A DNA stretch of 64,000 nucleotides from contig JACKCR010000009.1 in the NCBI GenBank assembly GCA_020633975.1, forward strand, positions 124,001 through 188,000, written 5' to 3'. The first letter of the stretch is position 1. Every line of letters begins with the position of its first letter. The notes under the pieces are model-generated. The model had not been told where the DNA came from and searched no databases. It was given only the letters and a program-made list of their open reading frames with translations. A program made the position numbers and the translations under genes. This document shows, piece after piece, positions 1 through 9,176 of the stretch. The stretch comes from Candidatus Eiseniibacteriota bacterium. GTDB taxonomy: Bacteria; Eisenbacteria; RBG-16-71-46; CAIMUX01.

Positions 1-155
1 CGAGTACCCGACACGTCTGCGCTCGAGTCGACTCAGTTCAGCCATATCCTGTCCCGGGACCCTCAAGTTCCCCAGCGGGCCTCCCGATAACCGAAAACGT
101 GGGAACGATTTGCCCAGGGATCGCGGATGGGACCCAGGCTTAGGAGATGCGAACG
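1..155. other. gene-free left edge
   Basis: No convincing coding region is seen before the Hpt gene. The only open frame here runs antisense across that gene and looks like a shadow. The stretch probably holds the tail of an upstream intergenic region and the promoter of the Hpt gene, but I cannot point to clear -35/-10 boxes. Confidence 0.4.
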
Positions 156-530
156 ATGAACGAGACCCCGATGAACGATAGTCGCTGTCCAATCGATCAC
201 GAGCACCTGACCGACATGTCCGCCGGCGACACGGAGTTCGAGACGGAACTCATGCAGGAGTTCCTGCGCGTCACGCCTCCGCTGATCGAACAGGTGGAGA
301 ACGCACTCGCGACAGGTGATCTCCCGACGGTAGAACGTGCGGCTCACACTCTGAAGGGCAGTTGTCGCTCACTCGGGGCACGCCCGATGTCCGATCCTTG
401 CGAGACGTTGGAGAAGATGGCGCGGGCTGGAGAGACGACAGGCGCGAACGAGGTCGTCCAAAACATCCAGGCGTACTTCGATGTGCTTACCGATTACATC
501 ACGAAGACTTGGGGCGTTCGCGCGGCGTAA
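156..530 (+). CDS. Hpt (histidine phosphotransfer) domain protein
   Basis: This is a stand-alone histidine phosphotransfer domain of 124 residues. Such proteins pass phosphoryl groups between histidine kinases and receiver domains in the cytoplasm. The motif AAHTLKGSC carries the phosphoaccepting histidine at about residue 64, inside an all-helical domain of usual length. I chose the ATG at 156 because GGAG at 143-146 sits 9 bases ahead of it; the in-frame ATG at 147 directly abuts that ribosome site. The next gene, 78 bases downstream on the same strand, encodes a receiver-PAS-GGDEF protein, so the pair probably belongs to one phosphorelay. The cognate kinase is not in this window. Confidence 0.85.
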   Translation: MNETPMNDSRCPIDHEHLTDMSAGDTEFETELMQEFLRVTPPLIEQVENALATGDLPTVERAAHTLKGSCRSLGARPMSDPCETLEKMARAGETTGANEVVQNIQAYFDVLTDYITKTWGVRAA

Positions 531-608
531 GGACGGGGATGACGTCAGAGCCCAGCGTCCCACCGAGGCCGATCCCCGTACGTCGTCCCTCATGACATCA
601 GGAACACA

Positions 609-1988
609 ATGCGCGTCCTAATCGCAGAAGACGAGCCGACCGCGGCCCGACTCCTCACCCGTGAACTCGAGTCACAGGGGTATCGAGTATTCGTCGCGAG
701 CAACGGACGTGAAGCGCTCGAACTCGCCGAACGCGAGAATCTGAGTCTCGTCCTCACGGACTGGATCATGCCTGAGATGGACGGGCTCGAGCTCTGCCGC
801 GCATTGAGGGAACACCCAGACAAGTCCCGTTACCACTACGTCATCATGATCAGCTCGCGTTCCAGTCCCAAGGACCGAGAGAATGCGATGACGGCGCGAA
901 TCGACGACTTCCTCGTGAAGCCCTACGACCAGGGCGAACTGCGGGCTCGGCTCGGTGTCGCGCGTCGCGTCCTCGAGATGCAGGAGCGGCTTCACAATCA
1001 GAACGTGAAGTTGGTCCGAAGCCAAGAAGAGCTACTCCAGGCGAACCTGCATTTGACGGAAGCCACGGAGATCGCCGAGTACGCGCGGAATCGGTCGCTT
1101 CAGCTGTTCGAGGAGCTTCCTGTTGCCGGCTTCACCTACGACACGAGCGGCTGCATCTTCGAATGGAACCGCCGTGCGGAGTCGGTCTTCGGGATCAACG
1201 CCCACGAGGTGATGGGACGTGAGGTCTGGGACGTACTCGGCGCCAAGCTCGTGGGGAAGCGTGAGCAGGGACAGATCCGCAGAGTGTTCGAAGGAGGCTC
1301 GTTCGAGGACTCACCGTGGTCCGATGGTTCGAACTTCTTCCTCGTGAGCAGTCACTGCATCAAGAACCGCGACGGGATCGTCGTTGGCGCGGTCAGCACC
1401 GCGGTCGACGTGACGCAACAGCGAAGAGCGGAACTGCTGATCGAGCGACAGAAGCAGGACTTGGTCGAGCTGAACGGAAAGCTCCAGGCCCTCGCCGTGA
1501 CGGACGGTCTCACCGGGATTCCGAACCACCGTGCGTTCCAGGAGCGTCTCCATGGACTGACTGAGCAGGCGAACGTCGGACTCGGGTTCTCCCTCGCCAT
1601 GGTCGACGTCGATCACTTCAAGCACTTCAATGACACCTACGGGCACCAAGCCGGGGACGAGGTGCTCAGGAAGACGGCAGAGTGCCTCATCGGGAACCTC
1701 CGTGGATCCGACTTCGTCGCAAGGTACGGCGGCGAGGAGTTCGCCATCCTCTTCCGCGGAGTCGACGAGGAGAGTGCCGTCCAGCTCTGCGATCGACTGC
1801 GCGCACGCATCGAATCGATCGAGACCCCCTACAGCAAGATCACCGCTAGCTTCGGAGTCGCGACTTGGGGAACCGCCGCGACGGACGCCGAGGACTTGAT
1901 CGTGGCGGCAGATCAAGCGATGTACCTCGCGAAGCGAGAGGGGCGCAACCGAGTCTGCTTCCACTCCCAGCTCCAGAAGGCCGCCTAG
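609..1988 (+). CDS. response regulator with PAS and GGDEF domains (diguanylate cyclase)
   Basis: The protein of 459 residues has three parts. An N-terminal receiver (about 1-120) has the acidic pair E7/D8, phosphoacceptor D51 in VLTDWIMPEMDG and K104 in LVKPYD. A PAS domain (about 160-285) follows, then a C-terminal GGDEF domain (about 300-455). The active-site loop reads GGEEF at residues 374-378, which is a functional variant of GGDEF. Five residues ahead of it an RGSD tetrad (R365, D368) matches the inhibitory I-site that binds cyclic di-GMP. The protein is therefore expected to be an active, product-inhibited diguanylate cyclase controlled by phosphorylation and by whatever the PAS domain senses. 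The neighbouring Hpt protein is a plausible phosphodonor. Confidence 0.93.
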   Translation: MRVLIAEDEPTAARLLTRELESQGYRVFVASNGREALELAERENLSLVLTDWIMPEMDGLELCRALREHPDKSRYHYVIMISSRSSPKDRENAMTARIDDFLVKPYDQGELRARLGVARRVLEMQERLHNQNVKLVRSQEELLQANLHLTEATEIAEYARNRSLQLFEELPVAGFTYDTSGCIFEWNRRAESVFGINAHEVMGREVWDVLGAKLVGKREQGQIRRVFEGGSFEDSPWSDGSNFFLVSSHCIKNRDGIVVGAVSTAVDVTQQRRAELLIERQKQDLVELNGKLQALAVTDGLTGIPNHRAFQERLHGLTEQANVGLGFSLAMVDVDHFKHFNDTYGHQAGDEVLRKTAECLIGNLRGSDFVARYGGEEFAILFRGVDEESAVQLCDRLRARIESIETPYSKITASFGVATWGTAATDAEDLIVAADQAMYLAKREGRNRVCFHSQLQKAA

Positions 1989-2072
1989 CGCGTCGGGCGC
2001 CTGTTCCAGACGAGTAGCTGTCCCTTTCGGAGCCGCTTGGCTGATCTCCCGAACGGCGATACGCTCCCACGC

Positions 2073-2993
2073 ATGAGTGAACGAAACGCATCTCAGCGGC
2101 CGCCGCACGAAGGCCGTCCCGATCCTTCGACGCATGAGACGACACGTCACTGGATCCCGCAGTGCCTCACGATCGCGGGGTCGGACTCCGGCGGCGGGGC
2201 CGGCATCCAGGCAGACCTCAAGTCGATCCAGGCGAACGGCGCCTTCGGCCTCTCGGTTCTGACGTCGATCACGGCACAGAACACGAAGGAAGTCGTCACG
2301 GCCGAAGACCTGTCGGTCGACATCATCCGGTCACAGCTGCGGGCCGTAATGGACGACTTCGAGATCGGTGCGATCAAGACGGGAATGCTCTCGTCGGTCG
2401 ACATCGTGGTCGCCGTTTCGGAGTTCCTCGCGAAAGTGCCGAAACTCCCCCCTCTCGTCGTCGACCCGGTCATGATCTCGAAGAGCGGCTACTCGTTGCT
2501 TCGCGACGAAGCCGTCGCGGCGGTCAAGACTCGGCTGCTTCCACTGGCCACAGTCGTGACCCCGAACCGCCACGAAGCCGAGCTTCTGTCCTCTACCTCG
2601 ATCTCTGGGCCCGAAACTCTCTCGGAGGCGGCCGCGAGGATCCTCGAACTCGGTCCGACATCCGTACTCATCAAAGGGGGGCACCTCGACGAAGCCGACG
2701 CTGCGGACTACCTCTTTCGGAGCGGATCCGGGGCCGCAGCCCAACTCGTCGGCCGGTTCACCTCCCCTCGCTGGGAGACCCGCGCAACTCATGGAACGGG
2801 CTGCACCTTCTCGGCGGCGATCTGCGCCCACCTGGCTTTCGGCCTCGATCTCGAAGCGGCGATTCGAAAGGCCAAAGAGTACGTCAGCAACGCGATCCGA
2901 TACGGCCTCGAGATCGGACATGGCCATGGTCCAACCGACCACTTCTACTACCTCAGGCCCTGGTATCGAGAAACGGAAGGCGGGGACAGATGA
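2073..2993 (+). CDS. thiD: hydroxymethylpyrimidine/phosphomethylpyrimidine kinase
   Basis: ThiD phosphorylates 4-amino-5-hydroxymethyl-2-methylpyrimidine twice to supply the pyrimidine half of thiamine. The ribokinase-fold signature [18 protein letters not shown] appears early, and the anion-hole motif [12 protein letters not shown] appears near the C-terminus. The open frame reaches back to a TTG at 2037, but the ATG at 2073 (MSERNASQ) leaves a normal short N-terminus, so I use it; no strong ribosome site marks either. The stop codon overlaps the thiE start (ATGA), which ties the two genes translationally. No thi-box riboswitch motif is visible in the 84-base gap upstream. Confidence 0.93.
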   Translation: MSERNASQRPPHEGRPDPSTHETTRHWIPQCLTIAGSDSGGGAGIQADLKSIQANGAFGLSVLTSITAQNTKEVVTAEDLSVDIIRSQLRAVMDDFEIGAIKTGMLSSVDIVVAVSEFLAKVPKLPPLVVDPVMISKSGYSLLRDEAVAAVKTRLLPLATVVTPNRHEAELLSSTSISGPETLSEAAARILELGPTSVLIKGGHLDEADAADYLFRSGSGAAAQLVGRFTSPRWETRATHGTGCTFSAAICAHLAFGLDLEAAIRKAKEYVSNAIRYGLEIGHGHGPTDHFYYLRPWYRETEGGDR

Positions 2994-3715
2994 AGCACGG
3001 CCCGATCTACGTCATCACCGACACGACCGTTCAGAACCGGTTCACACACGCTGAGCTGACGGCAGCCGTGCTCGCCGGAGGAGCAGGCGTCGTTCAGCTT
3101 CGGATGAAGCCCGCCGTAGGAGTCGCGCCCGCGATGTCCGCGACGCCGGCAACATCCGCAACGGCTGCACCACCTGCAACGACCGCGACGGCTGGAGCGC
3201 CCGCGACGAGAGAACTCGTCGACACCGCGCGTGTGTGCGCGGCTCTCTGTCGCCGTGCTCGTGTCCCGTTTCTCGTCAACGACCGAGTCGACGTGGCTTG
3301 GGCCGCCGACGCGGATGGCGTGCACTTGGGCGACGACGATCTCCCGCTGCAATCGGCCCGTCATCTGCTCGGCCCGCATAGAATCCTCGGAGCCTCCGCG
3401 GACTCGATCGACGACGTTCTCGCCCGAGCAAGAGAAGGTGCAGACTACTGCGGAATCGGCCCCGTCTTCCCGACGTCGACCAAGACGGACACGGGCCCTG
3501 TTCTGGGACTCGATGGCCTAGCTGCTGTGGTCGCGGCATCTCCGATCCCACTCGTCGCCATCGGAGGCATCACGCTCGACCGGATCGCAGATGTCGCGCG
3601 CACCGGTGTGGCAGCTGTCGCCATCGTCAGCGCGATCTGCGCTGCAGACTCTCCAGAAGCCGCGACACGAGAGGCGAACGGGCTGTGGAGATCCGCCGTG
3701 GGAGGCGCACGATGA
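2990..3715 (+). CDS. thiE: thiamine-phosphate synthase with a low-complexity insertion
   Basis: ThiE joins HMP pyrophosphate to thiazole phosphate to give thiamine monophosphate. The protein of 241 residues keeps the family landmarks: VVQLRMK (about 34-40), PFLVNDRVDVAW (about 93-104), GVHLGDDDLP (about 110-119), GIGPVFPTSTK (about 155-165) and VAIGGIT (about 189-195). Between the first strand motif and the helix beginning ELVDTARVC there is an insertion of roughly 30 residues (about 41-73) made almost only of Ala, Thr, Pro and Ser. Family members usually have a few residues there. The start ATG overlaps the thiD stop and the stop overlaps the thiL start, so the three genes form a tight operon. 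Confidence 0.92.
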   Translation: MKHGPIYVITDTTVQNRFTHAELTAAVLAGGAGVVQLRMKPAVGVAPAMSATPATSATAAPPATTATAGAPATRELVDTARVCAALCRRARVPFLVNDRVDVAWAADADGVHLGDDDLPLQSARHLLGPHRILGASADSIDDVLARAREGADYCGIGPVFPTSTKTDTGPVLGLDGLAAVVAASPIPLVAIGGITLDRIADVARTGVAAVAIVSAICAADSPEAATREANGLWRSAVGGAR

Positions 3716-4902
3716 CCGACGGCCCCGCGGACGACCTACCGAGCGTGTCGCCGACTGCTCCGCTGGGCGATTCGACCGATCCTTCGCTCACGCTTCGGGA
3801 CGTCGGTGAGTTCGGAGCGATCGAACGGGTTGGGCGATGGGTCGAGCAGTTCGGAGCCACAGACCCGACTGTTCAGGTCGGCATCGGGGACGATGTTGCC
3901 GTGGTGCGGCCACGCGCCGGCAAAGAACTCCTCGTGACCTGCGACGTACAAGTCGCCGGACGTCACTTCGTGCCTTCCTGGATGTCGGGATTCGAGATCG
4001 GCCGGAGAGCGTTCGAAGTCAACGCGAGCGACATCGCCGCCAAAGGTGGTTCGGTTCTTTGGGTCCTCGTCTCACTCGGTCTCCCGGCGGAGTTTCCGAT
4101 CGTAGACCTCGAAGGGATCTATCGCGGCATCTTGACCGGGCTCTCGGAGGGGGGCACCGGCACAGTGATCGGCGGCAACATGACGTCGACACCGTCAGAG
4201 TCGTGGTTTCTCGACCTCACGGTGGTTGGAGAGTGCGACGCCGGCTCCGCATTCCTGCGATCCACGGCACGAGTGGGCGACGCCGTGTTCGTCTCCGGAG
4301 TTCCGGGAGGATCCGCTGCCGGACTCACCATCCTGTCCTCACTCGGTGCGAAGTCGATCGACATGCGAGTAGGGACGGCGAAGGACGAACGCGCAGCGCT
4401 CGAGGCAGCGCACCCATCGCTCATTCCTTGGATCGAGAAGTACCTATGTCCTCGTGCACGGATTTCTCTCAGTCGTCGACTCGAGTCCGCTCGGCTCCTA
4501 CACGCTGCACTCGATGTGAGCGACGGACTTCTCGGCGATCTCTTCCACATCTGCTCGGCGAGCCGCGTCGCTGCCGCGATCGATCTCCACGCGCTTCCCC
4601 ACACTGAACTCGAGTCGGGCTTCGACACGCAGACGAAGGAGGCCATCGGCATCGAAGCATCCGCAACTGCCTGGTCGTGGATGTTGGGATCGAGTGACGA
4701 CTACGAGCTGCTCTTCACTGCCGACCCGAGTCTACGTGACGACATCTTCGCCGCCGGTGAGTCGTGCGGAGTTCCGATCCACGAGATCGGGGCGATCGTT
4801 CCCGGCCCGCCACGCATTCTGGTCGACGGTTCTCGAGTCGGCCGACCGGACGCGGTCTGGACTCCCGACGGACCTGGCGGAGGCTGGAACCACTTCGCCT
4901 GA
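3712..4902 (+). CDS. thiL: thiamine-monophosphate kinase
   Basis: ThiL phosphorylates thiamine monophosphate to the cofactor thiamine diphosphate, the last step of the pathway. The AIR-synthase-like fold is recognised from VGIGDDVAVV (about 58-67), TCDVQVAGRHF, NASDIAAKGG (metal and phosphate binding) and DVSDGLLGDL. At 396 residues it is longer than the usual 310-340, with about 30 extra residues at the N-terminus and a longer middle. The ATG at 3712 overlaps the thiE stop (ATGA) and has GGAGG at 3701-3705 ahead of it, which fixes the start over the upstream in-frame ATG at 3685. Confidence 0.93.
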   Translation: MTDGPADDLPSVSPTAPLGDSTDPSLTLRDVGEFGAIERVGRWVEQFGATDPTVQVGIGDDVAVVRPRAGKELLVTCDVQVAGRHFVPSWMSGFEIGRRAFEVNASDIAAKGGSVLWVLVSLGLPAEFPIVDLEGIYRGILTGLSEGGTGTVIGGNMTSTPSESWFLDLTVVGECDAGSAFLRSTARVGDAVFVSGVPGGSAAGLTILSSLGAKSIDMRVGTAKDERAALEAAHPSLIPWIEKYLCPRARISLSRRLESARLLHAALDVSDGLLGDLFHICSASRVAAAIDLHALPHTELESGFDTQTKEAIGIEASATAWSWMLGSSDDYELLFTADPSLRDDIFAAGESCGVPIHEIGAIVPGPPRILVDGSRVGRPDAVWTPDGPGGGWNHFA

Positions 4903-4997
4903 GGTAGCTCTCGTTGGCGCCTTGGTTGTGCCGCGAACCACAGCCTTCTCGTGCGTACGAAGCGCTGGTGGCCGAACCTGATACCCACCCCCGTCCG

Positions 4998-5531
4998 CTA
5001 CTCGAAGCGAATGGCCCGGGGCCTCGCCCCCTGTTCCACGTTCCCGAGGTACTCCTGAGCCTCCCTCACGAAGCGGTCCGGGTCGTCAGGGCTGAGGCAG
5101 TAGGGCACCTTCCGATCCAGCACGACCACGCGACTCCGGTCTGTGACGAGACGGAGGTGCATGCCGAGCGCAGCGCTCCAATACCGGCCGATCTGGCCGA
5201 AGACTCCTCCACTGCCCATGACGCGCACGGATTGAAACGCTTTGTTTCTCGGCTCGAGTCGAACCGCCGTGATCGAGCTCCAGGGAATACGCATGCGACG
5301 CCATGGGAAGAAGATCGTAAGACCATCGGGCGCCATTCCGTAGGCAATCGGCTTGAATGTATACGCGAGCGCGAGCACGATTCCGGCAAACGCCAGGAAG
5401 AGCGCTGAAACCAATTGATACGGCCTCGACATGAAGCCGAAGAGAAGAGACGCGAGGATCACGGTCACGACCACCACCGTGGTCAGGATTCGACTCCGAA
5501 GATCCACCGGGGACCGGTAGCGGCGACTCAC
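4998..5531 (-). CDS. membrane protein with bacterial PH-like domain
   Basis: The product of about 177 residues begins with two hydrophobic segments (ILTTVVVVTVILASLLFG and the following LVSALFLAFAGIVLALAY). A beta-rich domain follows, with PDGLTIFFPWRRMRIPWSSI and a C-terminal RVVVLDRKVPYCLSP. That layout is typical of small bacterial PH-domain membrane proteins of unknown role. The frame stays open further upstream but would run into the start of the divergent marR gene. I use the GTG at 5531 because GAGGGA lies 9 bases before it. It lies divergent to marR, so the pair could share a control region. Function is unknown. Confidence 0.65.
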   Translation of the reverse strand: MSRRYRSPVDLRSRILTTVVVVTVILASLLFGFMSRPYQLVSALFLAFAGIVLALAYTFKPIAYGMAPDGLTIFFPWRRMRIPWSSITAVRLEPRNKAFQSVRVMGSGGVFGQIGRYWSAALGMHLRLVTDRSRVVVLDRKVPYCLSPDDPDRFVREAQEYLGNVEQGARPRAIRFE

Positions 5532-5677
5532 GTGGTCAGGTCCCTCGACAAGTGGTCCCAAGGATCTTCCTCCTCCCGAACGTAGAACTACGCGATAGAA
5601 AGTCGTGGAAAGGGTGCACGTCTGCCCGACAAGCGGTACCCTTGGTTTCGACGGAGGACCTTTCCTGGAGTGACCCG

Positions 5678-6160
5678 ATGCATCAAAAGACACTCGCCGA
5701 TGAGATCCAATCCAAACCGATCGCACCCGAAGTCGCCGCGTTCCTGAACATCGTCAGAACGGCAGACCAGGTAGCGTTCGAGGTGACACAACTCCTCAGG
5801 CCTCACGGAATCACGCAGCAACAGTACAACGTGCTCCGCATACTTCGTGGCGCTGGTGAAGCCGGACTTCCGTGTCTCGAGATCGGCGCGCGGATGGTGA
5901 CGCGCGTCCCCGATGTGACGCGACTCGTCGATCGCATGGAACGGAGCGGACTCGTATCCCGCCAGCGTTCGGACGAGGATCGACGCGTCGTGAGAATCCA
6001 TATCACGAGCACGGGACTCGATCTCGTCGACCAGCTTCTGGACCCGATCATGCGCCTTCATCGCACGCAGGTCGGACATCTGGACGGTGACGAGTTGGTT
6101 GCGCTGAACCGTCTGCTCGAGAAGGTCCGCGCACGCGACGGAGAGCTGTCTCTGGCCTGA
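5678..6160 (+). CDS. MarR-family transcriptional regulator
   Basis: The 160-residue protein has the winged-helix layout of MarR dimers. Helical dimerisation segments lie at both ends, the segment PHGITQQQYNVLRILRGAG leads into the recognition helices (GARMVTRVPDVTRLVDRME), and the wing is SDEDRRVVRIHITSTG. Such proteins usually repress a nearby gene and release DNA on binding a small phenolic or oxidant ligand. GGAG at 5667-5670 stands 7 bases before the ATG. The divergently transcribed PH-like membrane gene is the obvious candidate target, though no operator palindrome could be picked out with confidence. Confidence 0.9.
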   Translation: MHQKTLADEIQSKPIAPEVAAFLNIVRTADQVAFEVTQLLRPHGITQQQYNVLRILRGAGEAGLPCLEIGARMVTRVPDVTRLVDRMERSGLVSRQRSDEDRRVVRIHITSTGLDLVDQLLDPIMRLHRTQVGHLDGDELVALNRLLEKVRARDGELSLA

Positions 6161-6255
6161 GGCGCGGCCTCGGCCGAACGTCCGCTTGGACGATCGTGCT
6201 CCGAAAGCGCGATACGTCAGCTCACACTCATACCTCGCCGAACACTGGCGGTTCG

Positions 6256-6933
6256 TCAAGCGAGGCATACCTGCGTACCCGATCCACCGACGAAGCGGAC
6301 CATCGTGTCGCTTGCGATGAGACCGCGCTCCCTGAGTGCGTCTTCGGTCGTATCTGCGGGGGCATACACGACGAACAGGATCGTCTTCGTCTCCAGCCCA
6401 ACCTGAGTTCGTGCCGAGTCGGAAGACGGGTTCCCGAACGCACCGGTTTCGTCTGCGAGGGTAGGACGGTCCTCGACATGGATCGGGTCTTTGCGGATCC
6501 CGTCGTAGGACTCCCCAGTCCGTCCCAATCTCAGAACGACACCCGACTCATTTGCCACGATCGCTTCCCGATCGTAGAGACCTACTGGCAACGCAATGCG
6601 TAGTGACGCCAGGTTTGCTGCGTCCACCGCCGTGTTCACCGTGTACAGCCCCTTGCCCTGCAGCACTCTCCGCAGCAGCGCCTCCGAGGATGGGCGGCGC
6701 CTCGATGGGTCGATGCCGAGTGCGCGATAGAGACGCCTCGCAGGTTCCGTCCATTCGGCGGCGGACGGTGGATCCGGGTAGAGACCCCGTAGCCGATCCA
6801 TCTCGGTCTCCACGGCGGACAGCAGCTCATCCGAGCGCTCTCGGACCTCGATGCCGCGCACTTCGAACGCCGCCAACCTCACTCGGTCTGGGAGCGTGTT
6901 GTCGATCGCGATCGGACTCCCGGTCATCGTCAC
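6256..6933 (-). CDS. solo B3/4 domain protein (PheRS beta-like)
   Basis: This 225-residue protein resembles the free-standing B3/4 domain family (COG3382), related to the editing/tRNA-binding module of phenylalanyl-tRNA synthetase beta. The diagnostic stretches are RRLYRALGIDPSRRRPSSEA, LLRRVLQGKGLYTVNTAVD, ASLRIALPVGLYD, and VVLRLGRTGESYDGI. The role of solo B3/4 proteins is not settled; clearing of mischarged tRNA or binding of odd amino acids has been proposed for related modules. The start is a GTG at 6933 behind GAGGAGG; an ATG two codons inside is possible. The zinc-ribbon gene ends 10 bases upstream, so both are probably co-transcribed. Confidence 0.85.
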   Translation of the reverse strand: MTMTGSPIAIDNTLPDRVRLAAFEVRGIEVRERSDELLSAVETEMDRLRGLYPDPPSAAEWTEPARRLYRALGIDPSRRRPSSEALLRRVLQGKGLYTVNTAVDAANLASLRIALPVGLYDREAIVANESGVVLRLGRTGESYDGIRKDPIHVEDRPTLADETGAFGNPSSDSARTQVGLETKTILFVVYAPADTTEDALRERGLIASDTMVRFVGGSGTQVCLA

Positions 6934-6943
6934 TCGTACCTCC

Positions 6944-7402
6944 TCACCCCATCACCTCGAATTCTCTGCCACATCGGTCGCACTGGAACCGGCGAGCGCC
7001 AGCGAGACGCCCTTCCTTTGGCGCGTTCTCGATCTCCTGGCCACAGAAGTGGCAGTACCGGAACCGGGCCGGAACCCCGCTGTCAGCTCTACTGGGAGAC
7101 TCGGGCCGAGCTCTGGTACCAGCGTCTGGGGCGGTCGCCTCCGGACGGGCACCGATCCCCGCATCGTCGCTCGGGCGACCGCCCTGGGAGCCCGCATCGG
7201 CACGGAGCGCGCCGCACTCTTCACACCGCCATGCCGACTCAGAGCCCCCCAAAGGGAGGACGGGCAGGAAGAACAGCTCCAGATACTGCCGCATCTCGAC
7301 GCGACGGAAGAGACGGCCATGCTGGCACCGAAGGCACGGGCCGACTCGCGTATCCCCGGTTGTGCGTGTCCTCGGCCGGATCCCGCCGATCAGGAAGAAC
7401 AC
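6944..7402 (-). CDS. zinc-ribbon protein
   Basis: The 152-residue protein starts with MFFLIGGIRPRT and has a CxxC pair (CLRC), a hydrophobic middle (YLELFFLPVLPLGG) and a second CxxC (CEEC). This matches the zinc_ribbon_15 type of small protein. After an Ala/Pro/Arg-rich linker a second treble-clef-like ribbon is built from CHFCGQ and CDRCGREFEVMG. So two zinc sites are likely. The start is a GTG at 7402, preceded by GGAGG at a spacing of 8. The molecular role is unknown; the tight linkage to the B3/4 gene suggests a common function. Confidence 0.75.
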   Translation of the reverse strand: MFFLIGGIRPRTRTTGDTRVGPCLRCQHGRLFRRVEMRQYLELFFLPVLPLGGSESAWRCEECGALRADAGSQGGRPSDDAGIGARPEATAPDAGTRARPESPSRADSGVPARFRYCHFCGQEIENAPKEGRLAGARRFQCDRCGREFEVMG

Positions 7403-7711
7403 CCGTAGCCTCCATGGTGAACGTGGCCCATCGATCTGGAACTCTACCCTGGACCTCCGCCGACGCGACGGAACAAACGCAGTCCGGAGAAGGTTCCTTC
7501 GGATTCCGGCGTCGCGCTAGAATGCCATACGTTCCCCAGCCCCTGAGCCACCCGACGGATCCACCGATCCTTCGGGTCCCTATGGGCCGGGGACGCGTCG
7601 AGACCAGGTACCTGCCGGTCCGGCTCGACCACGTCGCACTCGGGAGCGGAACGTGCCGCCTCGGTGGAAGTGTGACTGCGAGGGGTGGATTCGGGAAAAG
7701 GAGTGGACGGT
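7403..7711. other. intergenic region ahead of glutamate dehydrogenase gene
   Basis: This 309-base stretch separates the divergent zinc-ribbon and gdhA genes. No gene is evident. A possible sigma-70-type promoter for gdhA is TTCCTT at 7494-7499 with TAGAAT at 7517-7522 (17-base spacer); the -35 match is poor, so this is a weak guess. It would give a leader of about 180 bases. Confidence 0.35.
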
Positions 7712-9160
7712 ATGGCGGTGAAGCCGAAGAAGGCAGGAGCGGCCCAACAAGAGGATCTCAACTTCAATCACATCGTGTCGCAGCAGTTCGATCGCGCGGC
7801 CGAGGCCCTCGAGTCGCCCAAGGCGCTCCTCACGCAGATCAAGGTCTGCAACAACCTCTTCAGCGTGCAGTTTCCGGTCAAGACGAAGAATGGCCTCATG
7901 GTCGTCAAGGGTTGGCGCGCGGAGCACAGCCATCACAAGAAGCCACTCAAGGGTGGCATTCGGTACGACGAGCACGTCAACGCGGACGAGGTGATGGCAC
8001 TCGCCGCATTGATGACCTACAAGTGTGCGATCGTCAACGTCCCGTTCGGCGGTTCCAAGGGCGGCATCCAGATCAATCCGCGCGCCCATAGTGAAGACAC
8101 GATGGAGCGGATCACCCGACGTTTCACGTTCGAGCTCGCGAGCAAGAACTTCATCGGCCCGGGAATCAACGTTCCCGCTCCCGACATGGGAACCGGTGAA
8201 CGTGAGATGTCGTGGATCGCGGACGCTTTCAGCGCGCTCACTCCGACGGGAATCGACAACCTAGCATGTGTTACCGGAAAGCCGATCAGCCAGGGCGGAA
8301 TCCAAGGCCGTCGCGAGGCTACGGGACGCGGAGTGCAGTACGGCATCCGTGAAGCGATGCAGGACAAGAAGGCGCTCAAGCAGATGGGGCTGACCGCCGG
8401 TCTCGCAGGCAAGACGGTCGCGGTGCAAGGATTCGGTAACGTCGGATACCACGCCGCGACATTGCTCCACGACGAAGACGGATGCACGATCGTCGGCCTC
8501 AGTGAGTGGGACGGAACGATCGTGAACCCCAAGGGTCTCAACCCGCACAAGGTAGCGGAGTGGCGGACTGAGCACGGAACGATCCTTGGCTTCCCAGGTG
8601 CCAAGTCGATCAAGAATCCGTTGGCCGTTCTCGAAGTCGAGTGCGACATCCTAGTTCCTGCCGCACTCGAGAATCAGATCACCATGGCCAACGCCGACAA
8701 GGTCAAGTGTCGACTCCTGGCCGAGGCCGCAAACGGTCCGACGACTCCGGGTGGTGAGGCGATCCTGCTGAAGAAAGACATCTACATCCTACCGGACATC
8801 TTCCTCAACGCCGGCGGTGTCGTCGTCTCCTACTTCGAGTGGACGAAGAATCTGACCCACATGCGATTCGGACGGATGGAGAAGCGGATGCGCGAACTCG
8901 ATCAGCGCCTGCTCCTCGATGGAATCGAGCACATGATCGACCGGAAGTTCGAGGCGCGTCTTCGGGAGCAGCTCTCCCACCAGATGAGTGAGCTCGAACT
9001 CGTTCGCTCCGGCCTCGAGGACACCATGGTCACGGCCTATCAAGAGATCAGGGACATCTTCTTCAAGAGGAAGAAGGTCACCGACATGAGAACGGCCGCC
9101 TTCGTCTGCGCGATCCAGAAGGTCGCCGCGAGCTACCGCTCTCTCGGAATCTTCCCGTAG
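7712..9160 (+). CDS. gdhA: glutamate dehydrogenase (Glu/Leu/Phe/Val family)
   Basis: The enzyme interconverts glutamate and 2-oxoglutarate plus ammonia with NAD(P). The glutamate-binding and catalytic region reads KGGIRYDEHVNADEV followed by the family signature VPFGGSKGGIQINP with the catalytic lysine. The Rossmann nucleotide loop is VAVQGFGNVGYHAA. At 482 residues it is longer than the common 415-450, the excess lying mainly in the helical C-terminal part. AAGGAG at 7698-7703 lies 8 bases before the ATG, which decides against the GTG at 7685. Coenzyme preference cannot be read safely from the sequence. It appears to be a single-gene unit, with hairpins downstream. Confidence 0.95.
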   Translation: MAVKPKKAGAAQQEDLNFNHIVSQQFDRAAEALESPKALLTQIKVCNNLFSVQFPVKTKNGLMVVKGWRAEHSHHKKPLKGGIRYDEHVNADEVMALAALMTYKCAIVNVPFGGSKGGIQINPRAHSEDTMERITRRFTFELASKNFIGPGINVPAPDMGTGEREMSWIADAFSALTPTGIDNLACVTGKPISQGGIQGRREATGRGVQYGIREAMQDKKALKQMGLTAGLAGKTVAVQGFGNVGYHAATLLHDEDGCTIVGLSEWDGTIVNPKGLNPHKVAEWRTEHGTILGFPGAKSIKNPLAVLEVECDILVPAALENQITMANADKVKCRLLAEAANGPTTPGGEAILLKKDIYILPDIFLNAGGVVVSYFEWTKNLTHMRFGRMEKRMRELDQRLLLDGIEHMIDRKFEARLREQLSHQMSELELVRSGLEDTMVTAYQEIRDIFFKRKKVTDMRTAAFVCAIQKVAASYRSLGIFP

Positions 9161-9176
9161 CCGATCCAGGAGCCAT

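Noticed and set aside
1989-2072. TPP riboswitch ahead of thiD
   Set aside because: The CTGAGA and ACCTGA-type thi-box motifs are not present, and the gap is short.
2162-2989. Open frame joining upstream of ThiE
   Set aside because: It is an Arg-rich out-of-frame reading of thiD; real ThiE homology starts at the 2990 ATG.
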